From positions 1 to 20,376 of the forward strand of contig JAUXFK010000017.1 of the NCBI GenBank assembly GCA_030623035.1: a DNA stretch of 20,376 bases. Direction: 5' to 3'. A program made the translations under genes and the position numbers. The notes beneath the pieces were generated by a model. It was not told the origin of the DNA and searched no databases. It saw only the letters and a list, made by a program, of their open reading frames with translations. Origin of the DNA: Deltaproteobacteria bacterium. Lineage in GTDB: Bacteria > Desulfobacterota > UBA8473. Positions 13,910 through 20,376 of the stretch are shown piece after piece; position 1 is the stretch's first letter, and every line of letters starts with the position of its first letter.

Positions 13910-14680
13910 ATGAACAGTATCGTACTATTATACGGCTCTGTTATCCCTGGTTTTTTGGATAGAGTCCTCAAGGGAGGAGTGGGTGAGATCGTCCTTAATG
14001 CAGGGCCAATGGTTCAGTTTGTTTTGGTGATTTTACTATTCTTCTCTGTGGTTTCTTGGGCGATAATATTTGAGAAATTGAGATCGTTAAGGCGGGCGGA
14101 CCGTGAATCCAAAAGTTTTCTCGATGTTTTTTGGAAGCGTAAAAACCTTTCTGTTATATTTGAAGAGTCAAAGAAAATGAGAAGCAGCCCTATAGCTGAG
14201 GTATTTCAGGCCGGGTATATTGAAATGAGCAGGTTAGGCAAAGTCAAATCCGATCCTGATAAGGCAGGAAATCCTGGAAGTATTGGCTCAATCAGTACGG
14301 AACTTGGCGGGGTCGATAATGTAAGTAGGGCGTTGAGACAGGCTATAAGTATTGAATCAAGAAAGTTAGAGAAGGCCATTCCTTTTCTGGCTACGACTGG
14401 AAGCACCTCTCCTTTTATCGGACTCTTTGGAACCGTATGGGGAATAATGGATGCTTTCAGAGGCATAGGGATTAAGGGGTCTGCCAGTTTGGCCGTAGTT
14501 GCTCCGGGGATATCCGAGGCATTGATAGCTACTGCCGCAGGGTTGGCTGCTGCCATACCTGCTGTTGTGGCATACAATCACTACCTGAACAAGATCGGAA
14601 TAATAACCTCTGATATGGAAAGTTTCTCTTCGGAATTCATAAATATTGTAGAAATGCATTTTTTAAAGAAGGTAGATTGA
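13910..14680 (+). CDS. tolQ: TolQ, proton-channel component of the Tol-Pal system
   Basis: 256 residues with a three-helix topology: TM1 around MVQFVLVILLFFSVVSWAIIF (34-54), then a long cytoplasmic loop, then TM2 in LATTGSTSPFIGLFGTVWGI (158-178) and TM3 in ISEALIATAAGLAAAIPAVVAY (about 203-224). The ATTGSTSPFIGLFGTVWGI segment is the family signature. With TolR it forms the proton-motive-force-driven motor in the inner membrane. The cytoplasmic loop has an extra Gly/Ser-rich stretch (about 107-125) compared with the ~230-residue E. coli protein. It is followed 23 bases later by tolR. Confidence 0.95.
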   Translation: MNSIVLLYGSVIPGFLDRVLKGGVGEIVLNAGPMVQFVLVILLFFSVVSWAIIFEKLRSLRRADRESKSFLDVFWKRKNLSVIFEESKKMRSSPIAEVFQAGYIEMSRLGKVKSDPDKAGNPGSIGSISTELGGVDNVSRALRQAISIESRKLEKAIPFLATTGSTSPFIGLFGTVWGIMDAFRGIGIKGSASLAVVAPGISEALIATAAGLAAAIPAVVAYNHYLNKIGIITSDMESFSSEFINIVEMHFLKKVD

Positions 14681-14703
14681 ACCTATTTTTTAAAGCTTAG
14701 ATC

Positions 14704-15117
14704 ATGAATAATCAAACAAAAGAAAAGGGCTTACTCTCTGAAATAAATGTTACCCCTTTCGTTGATGTGATGTTGGTCCTTTTGATAATTTTTATGGTGA
14801 CTGCTCCTATGTTACAGCAGGGTATTGATGTGGATCTTCCAAAAGCTGCTGCAAAAGATATTTCTGCCGGTAATGAGAAATTGGTCTTGACGATTACCCA
14901 AAAAGAGAAGATATTTATCGACGAGCATCCCATAGAACTCTCTGGGTTGAAAGAGAGGTTAGAGAAGATATACCAAAATAGAACCGATAAAGAGATCTTT
15001 TTGAAAGCCGATGAAAGGGTTTCATATGGTTTTGTTGTTAAGACAATGGCTGAGATTAAGAGGGCGGGAATAGAAAGGCTAGGGATAATTACCAAACCTC
15101 AAGAAGAAAAGAGATGA
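14704..15117 (+). CDS. tolR: TolR, proton-channel component of the Tol-Pal system
   Basis: 137 residues. A single N-terminal transmembrane helix contains the essential proton-carrying aspartate, D21, in NVTPFVDVMLVLLIIFMV. The periplasmic part ends in FVVKTMAEIKRAGIERLGIITKP, typical of TolR/ExbD. It partners TolQ. The stop codon overlaps the next start by four bases (ATGA at 15114-15117), so TolR and TolA are translationally coupled. The ribosome site is weak. Confidence 0.95.
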   Translation: MNNQTKEKGLLSEINVTPFVDVMLVLLIIFMVTAPMLQQGIDVDLPKAAAKDISAGNEKLVLTITQKEKIFIDEHPIELSGLKERLEKIYQNRTDKEIFLKADERVSYGFVVKTMAEIKRAGIERLGIITKPQEEKR

Positions 15118-15911
15118 GTTTTTTTCGCAGAGGAATCCTAAGAGATGGTACTTCTCTAGAGGAATTAAAGAAGATGCTTTTACCATCAATCCTCTTTCAT
15201 TTAGCCTTTGTTGTTCTTCTGATTACCGTTCAGAATTTCCATTTAAAGAAGATCTCCTACCCTGCGACCTATATGGTTAGACTCGTATCTGCTCCGGCAA
15301 AGAGGCCTTTAGAGATAAAAAGTCCGTGGATAACCAAAGAGGTCGGAGAGATTGAGCGAGTCAAAAGGAGTGTAAAGCCGGAATCCATAAAGAGGATAGC
15401 GAAAGGGACCTCTATTATTGAAAAGAAGACAAAAAAAAAAGAGTCTCTTTCCAAAAAGATTTCAAAAAAGAGGGTTAAAAGGGAAGAATCGAATCGGGAG
15501 ATTAGAGAAGCGATATCCAGGATAAAAGGAGAGGTCAGAAGCCAAAAAGATAGGATGAAAGGCGCTTTGTCCTCTGGGGCCAAAGGTGAGGTTTTTGCTT
15601 CAGAAAATGCGGGTCTGAGAAATAAAATATACTACACGATGATTTGGGGTAAGATAAAGGGAAACTGGATATTGCCGGAGGGGCTTATCGGAAGAGAGGA
15701 TGGGTTAGAGGCGGTTTTGTCTTTTAAGATTCGAAGAGACGGGGATGTAGAGCATATTAAATTTGAGAGGTCTTCAGGTAACATATATTTTGATAAATCG
15801 GTTTTGCGGGCAATAGAGAAGGCTTCCCCCCTTCCATCTCTACCTGAACAACATAAGGGGGAGTATCTCGATGTTGGGGTTCGGTTTCACCAGAGTGAAA
15901 CCGATTTATAG
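15114..15911 (+). CDS. tolA: TolA/TonB-like periplasmic energy-transducing protein
   Basis: 265 residues: a short cytoplasmic N-terminus, one transmembrane helix (about 22-40: LLPSILFHLAFVVLLITV), a lysine/arginine/glutamate-rich extended linker (about 75-165), and a C-terminal TonB-like domain from about 170 with GNWILPEGL, LSFKIRRDGDVEHIKFERSSG and SPLPSLP. It connects the TolQR motor to outer-membrane partners. It is shorter than E. coli TolA and its C-terminal domain is of the TonB/TolA_C type. The assignment as TolA comes mainly from operon position. The start overlaps the tolR stop. Confidence 0.85.
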   Translation: MSFFRRGILRDGTSLEELKKMLLPSILFHLAFVVLLITVQNFHLKKISYPATYMVRLVSAPAKRPLEIKSPWITKEVGEIERVKRSVKPESIKRIAKGTSIIEKKTKKKESLSKKISKKRVKREESNREIREAISRIKGEVRSQKDRMKGALSSGAKGEVFASENAGLRNKIYYTMIWGKIKGNWILPEGLIGREDGLEAVLSFKIRRDGDVEHIKFERSSGNIYFDKSVLRAIEKASPLPSLPEQHKGEYLDVGVRFHQSETDL

Positions 15912-16285
15912 ATCCTGGGTTGAGCGGTTCACCGTTCACGGTTCCCGGTTGAAGATCCCTAACCGGCGCAAAACAAAAAGATTATCCCTCAATAAGGGAG
16001 ACATGTATGTTTCATCCAATGGGTGAAAAGGGCTAATCTGAGTATTGTGTTATAAAGTGAGGGATATCAATAGATTATAACCATTGAACCTTGAACCCCT
16101 GGCCCGGACCTGGCTTCCCTGGCTCATTGTAGAGCACCTGGGATATTTTCAGCATAGTTAATGATGGGAATGCATGGTAAACAGCGCCAGGGCAGGCCTG
16201 AACCTGGAACCGCTCAGTTTAGGTAGATATAGCGTTATGAATCAATAATCAACGAATACTTTTTTCGGATAAACAGCTTTCTTCA
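15912..16285. other. 374-bp gap between tolA and tolB, mostly a repeat element
   Basis: No coding frame is visible. The interval is dominated by the 15921-16216 element with imperfect terminal repeats, heptamer repeats and hairpins. It is GC-richer than its flanks and interrupts an otherwise compact operon. I see no clear promoter for tolB. Confidence 0.6.
15921..16216. repeat. 296-bp element with imperfect terminal inverted repeats between tolA and tolB
   Basis: The ends are inverted copies: TGAGCGGTTC (15921-15930) is perfectly complementary to GAACCGCTCA (16207-16216), and GTTCA (15934-15938) repeats as TGAAC (16199-16203) at the same offset. Just inside the left end is a tandem heptamer series, GGTTCAC, CGTTCAC, GGTTCCC, GGTTGAA (15926-15953). 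Further in is TTGAACC twice (16084-16097), the complementary form. The middle contains several CCTGG/CCAGG repeats and hairpin-forming sequence. It looks like a non-coding mobile or repeat element. No target-site duplication was recognised. Confidence 0.65.
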
Positions 16286-17602
16286 ATGAGAAAATCAGCA
16301 GCGTTTTTTATTTTTTTTCTGATCCTTTATTTGTGTCATTTTAGATTTGCTTATGCTAAAGTATACATAGATATAGATTCTCCTTCATTTAAAAAGTTTC
16401 CGATAGCCGTAACACATTTTGGAAATCTTGGTGAAGCTGTTGACAGGGAGGGTATCTCAAAGGAGATTTATGAGGTACTTACGCAGGATTTAGAAGTCTC
16501 TGGCCTTTTTAACCTGATAGACCCTTCATACCTTTTAAAGACTCCTGAAGATTCAGAATCCGGCAGCAAAGATAGGATTAATTTCAGGGATTGGTCTTTA
16601 ATCGGTGCCGAGGCGCTGATTAAAGGTAACTTCTTTTGCAATGGCCAGATTATAGAGATAGAGGCAAAACTCTACGATATTTTTCGTGGTCATTTTGTCA
16701 TGGGAAAGCGTTATGTAGGAAAAAGAAAAGACATTCGAAGGATAATCCATAGATTTACAGACGAAGTCTTATTTAGTTTTACCGGTGAAAGAGGGGTGTT
16801 TGATACAAAGATCGCCTTTGTTTCAGATCGATTGGGTAACAATGAGATTTATACGATGGATTTTGACGGGTATAATGCAACGAAGATCACTGACCATAAA
16901 TCGATTGTACTATCACCCAGTTGGTCAACCAAAGGGAAAAGGATTGCATTTACATCCTATAAGAGAGGGAATCCTGATATCTATATTAAAGACCTTGCTA
17001 CGAGTAGAGAGAGTAGAATTTCTCATCATAAGGGTTTAAATATTGCCCCAGCCTGGTCGCCGGATGGTGAAAGGTTGGCTGTAACCTTGAGCAAAGACGG
17101 GAATCCTGAGATATACGTAATCGATAAACACGGAAACGAACTGAAACGATTAACGAATCATTGGGGCATAGATGTATCTGCAGCCTGGTCGCCTGATGGC
17201 AAAAAGATCGCCTTTGTCTCGGATCGATCCGGAAAACGAAATATTTATATAATGGATTCTCAGGGTGATAAGGTGAGGAGGTTGACTTTTGAGGTAAATT
17301 ACAGTGATTCTCCAGATTGGTCTCTAAAAGAGGAAAGGATTGTTTTTTCTTCTTTAAACGATGGATATTTCGATATATATACAGTTAATTCCGATGGATA
17401 TAATCTAAAAAGACTCACTTCAAATTCAGGTAATAATGAGGACCCATCATGGTCTCCGGATGGCAGATATATAGCATTTACATCGACCAGAGATAAAAAT
17501 AGGAGCGTTTATATAATGAGGGCAGACGGAAGCGGACTCAGAAGGTTGGAGGCATTCGATGGAGATCAGTTTAATATATCCTGGTCTCCAAGATTTTGGT
17601 GA
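16286..17602 (+). CDS. tolB: TolB, periplasmic beta-propeller protein of the Tol-Pal system
   Basis: 438 residues. A signal peptide (about 1-24: MRKSAAFFIFFLILYLCHFRFAYA) leads to an N-terminal TolB domain (about 30-160), then a six-bladed propeller with repeated WSPDG motifs (WSPDGERLAVT, WSPDGKKIAF, WSLKEERIVF, WSPDGRYIAF). The blades contain the family's DIYIKDL and NIYIMDSQG strands. It binds Pal and TolA at the outer membrane. Length matches the family. It is separated from tolA by the 375-bp repeat gap, so it may rely on read-through or its own unseen promoter. No strong ribosome site is apparent before ATG 16286. Confidence 0.94.
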   Translation: MRKSAAFFIFFLILYLCHFRFAYAKVYIDIDSPSFKKFPIAVTHFGNLGEAVDREGISKEIYEVLTQDLEVSGLFNLIDPSYLLKTPEDSESGSKDRINFRDWSLIGAEALIKGNFFCNGQIIEIEAKLYDIFRGHFVMGKRYVGKRKDIRRIIHRFTDEVLFSFTGERGVFDTKIAFVSDRLGNNEIYTMDFDGYNATKITDHKSIVLSPSWSTKGKRIAFTSYKRGNPDIYIKDLATSRESRISHHKGLNIAPAWSPDGERLAVTLSKDGNPEIYVIDKHGNELKRLTNHWGIDVSAAWSPDGKKIAFVSDRSGKRNIYIMDSQGDKVRRLTFEVNYSDSPDWSLKEERIVFSSLNDGYFDIYTVNSDGYNLKRLTSNSGNNEDPSWSPDGRYIAFTSTRDKNRSVYIMRADGSGLRRLEAFDGDQFNISWSPRFW

Positions 17603-17653
17603 GGAGTCTTATTGGTTTTTTAACAATATTAAATAAATATAAGGAGGAAGGAA

Positions 17654-18259
17654 ATGTTTAAAAGGTTGTCGATTAATTTTTTGGTTATTGTATTGATGTT
17701 GTCTCTCTCTTTTTGTTTAAGTTCATGTGGGAAAGATGCGGTTAAGGAAGATGCCTTATATGAAGAAGTAATACCACTCGTACCGGAAGAACCGGAGATT
17801 TTACCAGGAGAAGTATCAGAACAGGAGAAGGCATTAACAGAGGAACAGTTGAGGGAAGAGGCATTGGCCGAACAAAGAGAGATAGAGGAGGCTGCAAGGA
17901 GAGAAGCCCAGATGAAAGAAGAGTTTGAGAATGTGGATGTCCACTTCGATTTCGATCAATTTTCGCTGACTGTAGAAGCGAGAGAGGTATTAGCAAAGAA
18001 GGCCTCTTGGCTCCTGGATCATCCTGATATCAATGTTGAGATTGAAGGTCATTGTGATGAGCGGGGAACCAATGAGTATAACCTGGCTTTGGGTGAACGC
18101 AGAGCGTACACTGCAAAGAAGTATCTGGTTGCTGCAGGAGTTGAAACAAAGAGGATCCCCACCATCAGTTATGGTGAAGAAAGGCCTTTGGATACAGACT
18201 ACAATGAAACTGCATGGGCAAAAAACAGAAGGGCTCACCTAAGGATACTTTCAGATTAA
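17654..18259 (+). CDS. pal: Pal, peptidoglycan-associated lipoprotein
   Basis: 201 residues: signal peptide with lipobox LSSC (C25 followed by G26, favouring the outer membrane), a glutamate-rich extended linker (about 35-90), and an OmpA-like peptidoglycan-binding domain (about 95-200). The binding motif includes VHFDFDQFSLTVEAREVL, IEGHCDERGTNEYNLALGERRA and the terminal AWAKNRRAHLRI. It anchors the outer membrane to peptidoglycan and binds TolB. The AAGGAGG site (17641-17647) lies a few bases ahead of the ATG. A stop codon at 18257-18259 is followed almost at once by cpoB. Confidence 0.96.
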   Translation: MFKRLSINFLVIVLMLSLSFCLSSCGKDAVKEDALYEEVIPLVPEEPEILPGEVSEQEKALTEEQLREEALAEQREIEEAARREAQMKEEFENVDVHFDFDQFSLTVEAREVLAKKASWLLDHPDINVEIEGHCDERGTNEYNLALGERRAYTAKKYLVAAGVETKRIPTISYGEERPLDTDYNETAWAKNRRAHLRILSD

Positions 18260-18284
18260 ATTGCTTTTGTTGAGGAGGATATTC

Positions 18285-19175
18285 TTGGCTTGTAAAGGTT
18301 TTAAGGCACTGTGCTGTCGAATGAGGCATATTTTAATACTGGCCTTTGTATCGTTTATACTTTTCTCTTTTGGATGTGCGACCAAGAACGAGGTGACCAA
18401 GCTTGAAAGAGGCCAAAGAATGATAAAAAGGGAGCTCAGTGCCTTCATTGAGGAAGTATCTCGGTTCAGCAAACATACTCAGGATAAAACCGGGGAAATT
18501 GAGAAGTCTCTTAAACCCTTGAAGAAGGGATTGGCCGATACAGGTGCACAATTAGATAACTTACAGGTTGAGTTTCAATCCTTAAGAGGAAGGGCTGAAG
18601 AGATCCAATACAATATAGATGAACAAAGCAAAGACGGTTCCTCTTTGAAGACGGAGTATGTATCCGAGTTAAAGGATATTCATACGAAATTATCTGAATT
18701 GGAAACCCGTCTACTTATTGTGGAAGGGTTTTTTTCCTCAAAAGATGATCCCTCTGAAAAGACCAAACAGAGGGATATGACTGAGGCTAAAGAGCCAAAG
18801 TCAAAAGAACAGATTTACAATGAAGCATACGATGAATTCAAGAAAGGGAATACAGAGAAGGCACGGGTTGGTTTTAGGAAATACCTTGAGCAATTTCCTA
18901 AAACCGAGTATTCTGATAATGCACAGTACTGGATCGGGGAATCATTTTTTATTGAGAAGAAATACAGGGAAGCCATACTCGAATTTGAGGAGGCGATAAG
19001 TAATTATCCCAAGGGCAATAAGGTGCCGAGTGCTTTATTAAAGCAGGGTTTGGCATTTTACAGATTGGGAGACAAAACCAGTGCCAGATTGCTGCTCCAA
19101 AAGGTAACCAAAGAGTATCCGGAATCCAGCCAGGCAGAAATTGCAAAGAGAGAATTGAAGAATTTGATGAAGTAG
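18285..19175 (+). CDS. cpoB: CpoB/YbgF-type Tol-Pal accessory protein with TPR repeats
   Basis: About 296 residues starting at TTG 18285, chosen because GAGGAGG (18272-18278) lies six bases upstream; the earlier in-frame TTG at 18261 has no such site. A lipoprotein-type signal ends at FSFGC (C31). Residues ~45-150 form a coiled coil, and the C-terminal half contains TPR-like repeats (YNEAYDEFKKGNTEKARVGFRKYLEQFP, AQYWIGESFFIEKKYREAILEFEEAISNYP, ALLKQGLAFYRLGDKTSARLLLQKVTKEYP). CpoB coordinates peptidoglycan synthesis with outer-membrane constriction. It differs from E. coli in having an apparent lipobox. It is the last gene of the tol operon and faces lptG. Confidence 0.85.
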   Translation: MACKGFKALCCRMRHILILAFVSFILFSFGCATKNEVTKLERGQRMIKRELSAFIEEVSRFSKHTQDKTGEIEKSLKPLKKGLADTGAQLDNLQVEFQSLRGRAEEIQYNIDEQSKDGSSLKTEYVSELKDIHTKLSELETRLLIVEGFFSSKDDPSEKTKQRDMTEAKEPKSKEQIYNEAYDEFKKGNTEKARVGFRKYLEQFPKTEYSDNAQYWIGESFFIEKKYREAILEFEEAISNYPKGNKVPSALLKQGLAFYRLGDKTSARLLLQKVTKEYPESSQAEIAKRELKNLMK

Positions 19176-19227
19176 ATCGAGTCGGCAGAACAAACCGCAA
19201 AGCATGAACCAAGAATGGGCAGCCGTC

Positions 19228-19247
19228 CTTATCATGGCAATGGTAAG
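19228..19247. other. Short hairpin in the convergent cpoB/lptG gap
   Basis: CTTATCAT (19228-19235) can pair with ATGGTAAG (19240-19247), including one G-T pair, around a four-base GGCA loop. No T-run follows on either side, so a terminator role is doubtful. It is the only clear structure in the 110-bp space between the convergent genes. Confidence 0.3.
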
Positions 19248-19285
19248 ATAGTGGTTTATGTCTGATAGTATAGAATGCGCTCAAA

Positions 19286-20362
19286 TTACCTTACATTTAA
19301 CAACATAACGATTCCGATTGTTAAGAAGGTAAAATTGGAAATCCAGGCAGAGACTATTGGCGGTAGAACGCCACCGTGTCCAAAAGATAGTGTAAATGAA
19401 AACATAATCCAGTAGCCAAAGCTTATTAATATACTAATTCCAATTCCGCTAATAATTCCCTTCTCTCTTCCAGTCTTTAAAGCAAAGGGTATTCCTATCA
19501 GTGACATTATTAGACTCGCAAAAGGGAAAGCCAGCTTTGCATGTAAATCAACCAAATATTTGGTTGCATCGTAACCTTCGGCTTTTATTTTGTTAACATA
19601 GCTTTTGAGGTCTCTGTAACTCATCTCATCAGCGCTCTTTTCTGCGAACTTAAAGTCGTCAGCAACCTCTGGCAAAGGGATGATTTTTTTATCCCATTTT
19701 TCCATTTTTATTTCTTTCCCATTATCAAAGATTCTAGAGGCGATTTTGAAGAAGTGCCATTCCTTATCGATCCATTTTGCCATCCTTGCGTCTATGCGAT
19801 GGTTTAAGTTGAATTCTCTATCAAAATAGAAGATGGTTATGCCCTTTAGCGTATTTTGGGTTGGATCGAACAGATCGATATTGTATATAGCGTTCTTACT
19901 TCGATACCAAATTCTGTTCTGTTTGAAAGAAATAAGAGGTTTCTTCTTTTTTAACTCTGTATTTTCAATATGTTTAAGTCGTTGATTCGTATATGGAACA
20001 ATAGACTCATTGCCCATAAAAGATGCGATACTGACCAAAAAGGAAAACCCAACAATAGGAACGATTATCCGATATATGTTTATCCCACTGGCCATTATGG
20101 CTATAAGCTCGCTGTTTCGAGATAAGATTCCTAAAGTTATGATAGATGATAAAAGGGTGGCAACAGGGGTGACTTGAACAATTATAGGAGGTATTTTAAA
20201 TACGAAGAACTCTATAATTGAAGAGGGGGGAACGTCCCTTTTGAGAAACTGGTTGATGTTCTCGAGGATGTCTACGATTAAGTAGATTACAACAAAAGCA
20301 CCCAGGCCTAAAAAGAATATCTTTAAAAACTCTCTTGTGATGTATCTGTTCAGTATCGTCAA
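19286..20362 (-). CDS. lptG: LptG, LPS export permease (YjgQ family)
   Basis: About 358 residues encoded leftward. It begins LTILNRYITREFLK (translated with Met for TTG), a typical LptG start. TM1 FFLGLGAFVVIYLIVDILENI is followed by TM2 and TM3 near the N-terminal third, a large periplasmic jellyroll domain, and TM4-TM6 at the C-terminus (FPFASLIMSLIGIPFAL, SILISFGYWIMFSFTL, FLTIGIVMLL). With LptF and LptB it extracts lipopolysaccharide from the inner membrane. TTG 20362 is preferred because GGAG (20372-20369) lies six bases upstream. Another TTG at 20374 sits at the window edge, so the start could lie beyond. LptF is probably just outside the window. Confidence 0.88.
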   Translation of the reverse strand: MTILNRYITREFLKIFFLGLGAFVVIYLIVDILENINQFLKRDVPPSSIIEFFVFKIPPIIVQVTPVATLLSSIITLGILSRNSELIAIMASGINIYRIIVPIVGFSFLVSIASFMGNESIVPYTNQRLKHIENTELKKKKPLISFKQNRIWYRSKNAIYNIDLFDPTQNTLKGITIFYFDREFNLNHRIDARMAKWIDKEWHFFKIASRIFDNGKEIKMEKWDKKIIPLPEVADDFKFAEKSADEMSYRDLKSYVNKIKAEGYDATKYLVDLHAKLAFPFASLIMSLIGIPFALKTGREKGIISGIGISILISFGYWIMFSFTLSFGHGGVLPPIVSAWISNFTFLTIGIVMLLNVR

Positions 20363-20376
20363 CTTAGGCTCCAAAG

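Noticed and set aside
14206..14577. Minus-strand frame of about 123 residues inside tolQ
   Set aside because: Its composition is the complement of the TolQ transmembrane region, with no signal of an independent gene.
15269..15583. Minus-strand frame of about 104 residues inside tolA
   Set aside because: It is the shadow of the Lys/Arg/Glu-rich linker of TolA and has no ribosome site or recognised domain.
1..20376. CRISPR array, phage or insertion-sequence transposase
   Set aside because: No regularly spaced direct repeats and no Cas, integrase or transposase motif occurs on either strand; the heptamer repeats at 15926-15953 have no spacers.

Overview
The window is a chromosomal segment from an anaerobic Gram-negative bacterium. 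Moderately AT-rich DNA, a complete Tol-Pal operon in proteobacterial order, an LptG-type lipopolysaccharide permease and a large set of corrinoid methyltransferases together suggest a Desulfobacterota (deltaproteobacterial) or similar lineage. That placement is an inference from gene content; no 16S rRNA or other phylogenetic marker is present.

Layout. (1) 1-430: a tRNA-Leu(CAG) behind a near-consensus sigma-70 promoter, followed by a short repeat-bearing gap. (2) 429-2609: a stand-alone response-regulator receiver, a gap holding a near-perfect promoter and a probable 42-residue small ORF, then a GT81-type glucosyl-3-phosphoglycerate synthase, which makes the precursor of the compatible solute glucosylglycerate. 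(3) 2807-13818: the core of the window. It holds a DUF362/2x[4Fe-4S] protein, a three-gene glycine-betaine-type (OpuC/ProU) ABC transporter, a free-standing methionine-synthase-activation-domain protein, two different pyrrolysine-less MttB-family methyltransferases flanking a methyl-H4folate:corrinoid methyltransferase, a cognate corrinoid protein, and an unassigned SAM-dependent methyltransferase. (4) 13851-19175: tolQ-tolR-tolA-tolB-pal-cpoB, with its own sigma-70 promoter and a ~300-bp repeat element between tolA and tolB. (5) 19286-20362: lptG on the minus strand, converging on cpoB.

How the genes may work together. The cluster in (3) reads as an import-and-demethylate module. The OpuC-like transporter brings in a quaternary amine such as glycine betaine. 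One or both MttB homologues move a methyl group to the cobalamin of the corrinoid protein. The pterin-binding methyltransferase passes it to tetrahydrofolate for oxidation or the Wood-Ljungdahl pathway. The activation-domain protein, perhaps with electrons from the DUF362 ferredoxin, would rescue oxidised Co(II) corrinoid. No ATP-dependent RACo/RamA-type activator is seen in the window. The exact substrates, the use of two MttB paralogues and the role of the terminal SAM methyltransferase cannot be settled from sequence alone. The nearby GT81 gene adds a second osmolyte function, so the region may link osmoprotection with methyl catabolism.

Non-coding structure is unusually rich. There is a 206-bp long inverted repeat before the first MttB gene, an 81-bp nested palindrome inside the methyltransferase operon, and a 296-bp element with imperfect terminal repeats and heptamer repeats splitting the tol operon. 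Three well-spaced sigma-70 promoters are visible. TTG start codons appear in five of the sixteen larger genes.
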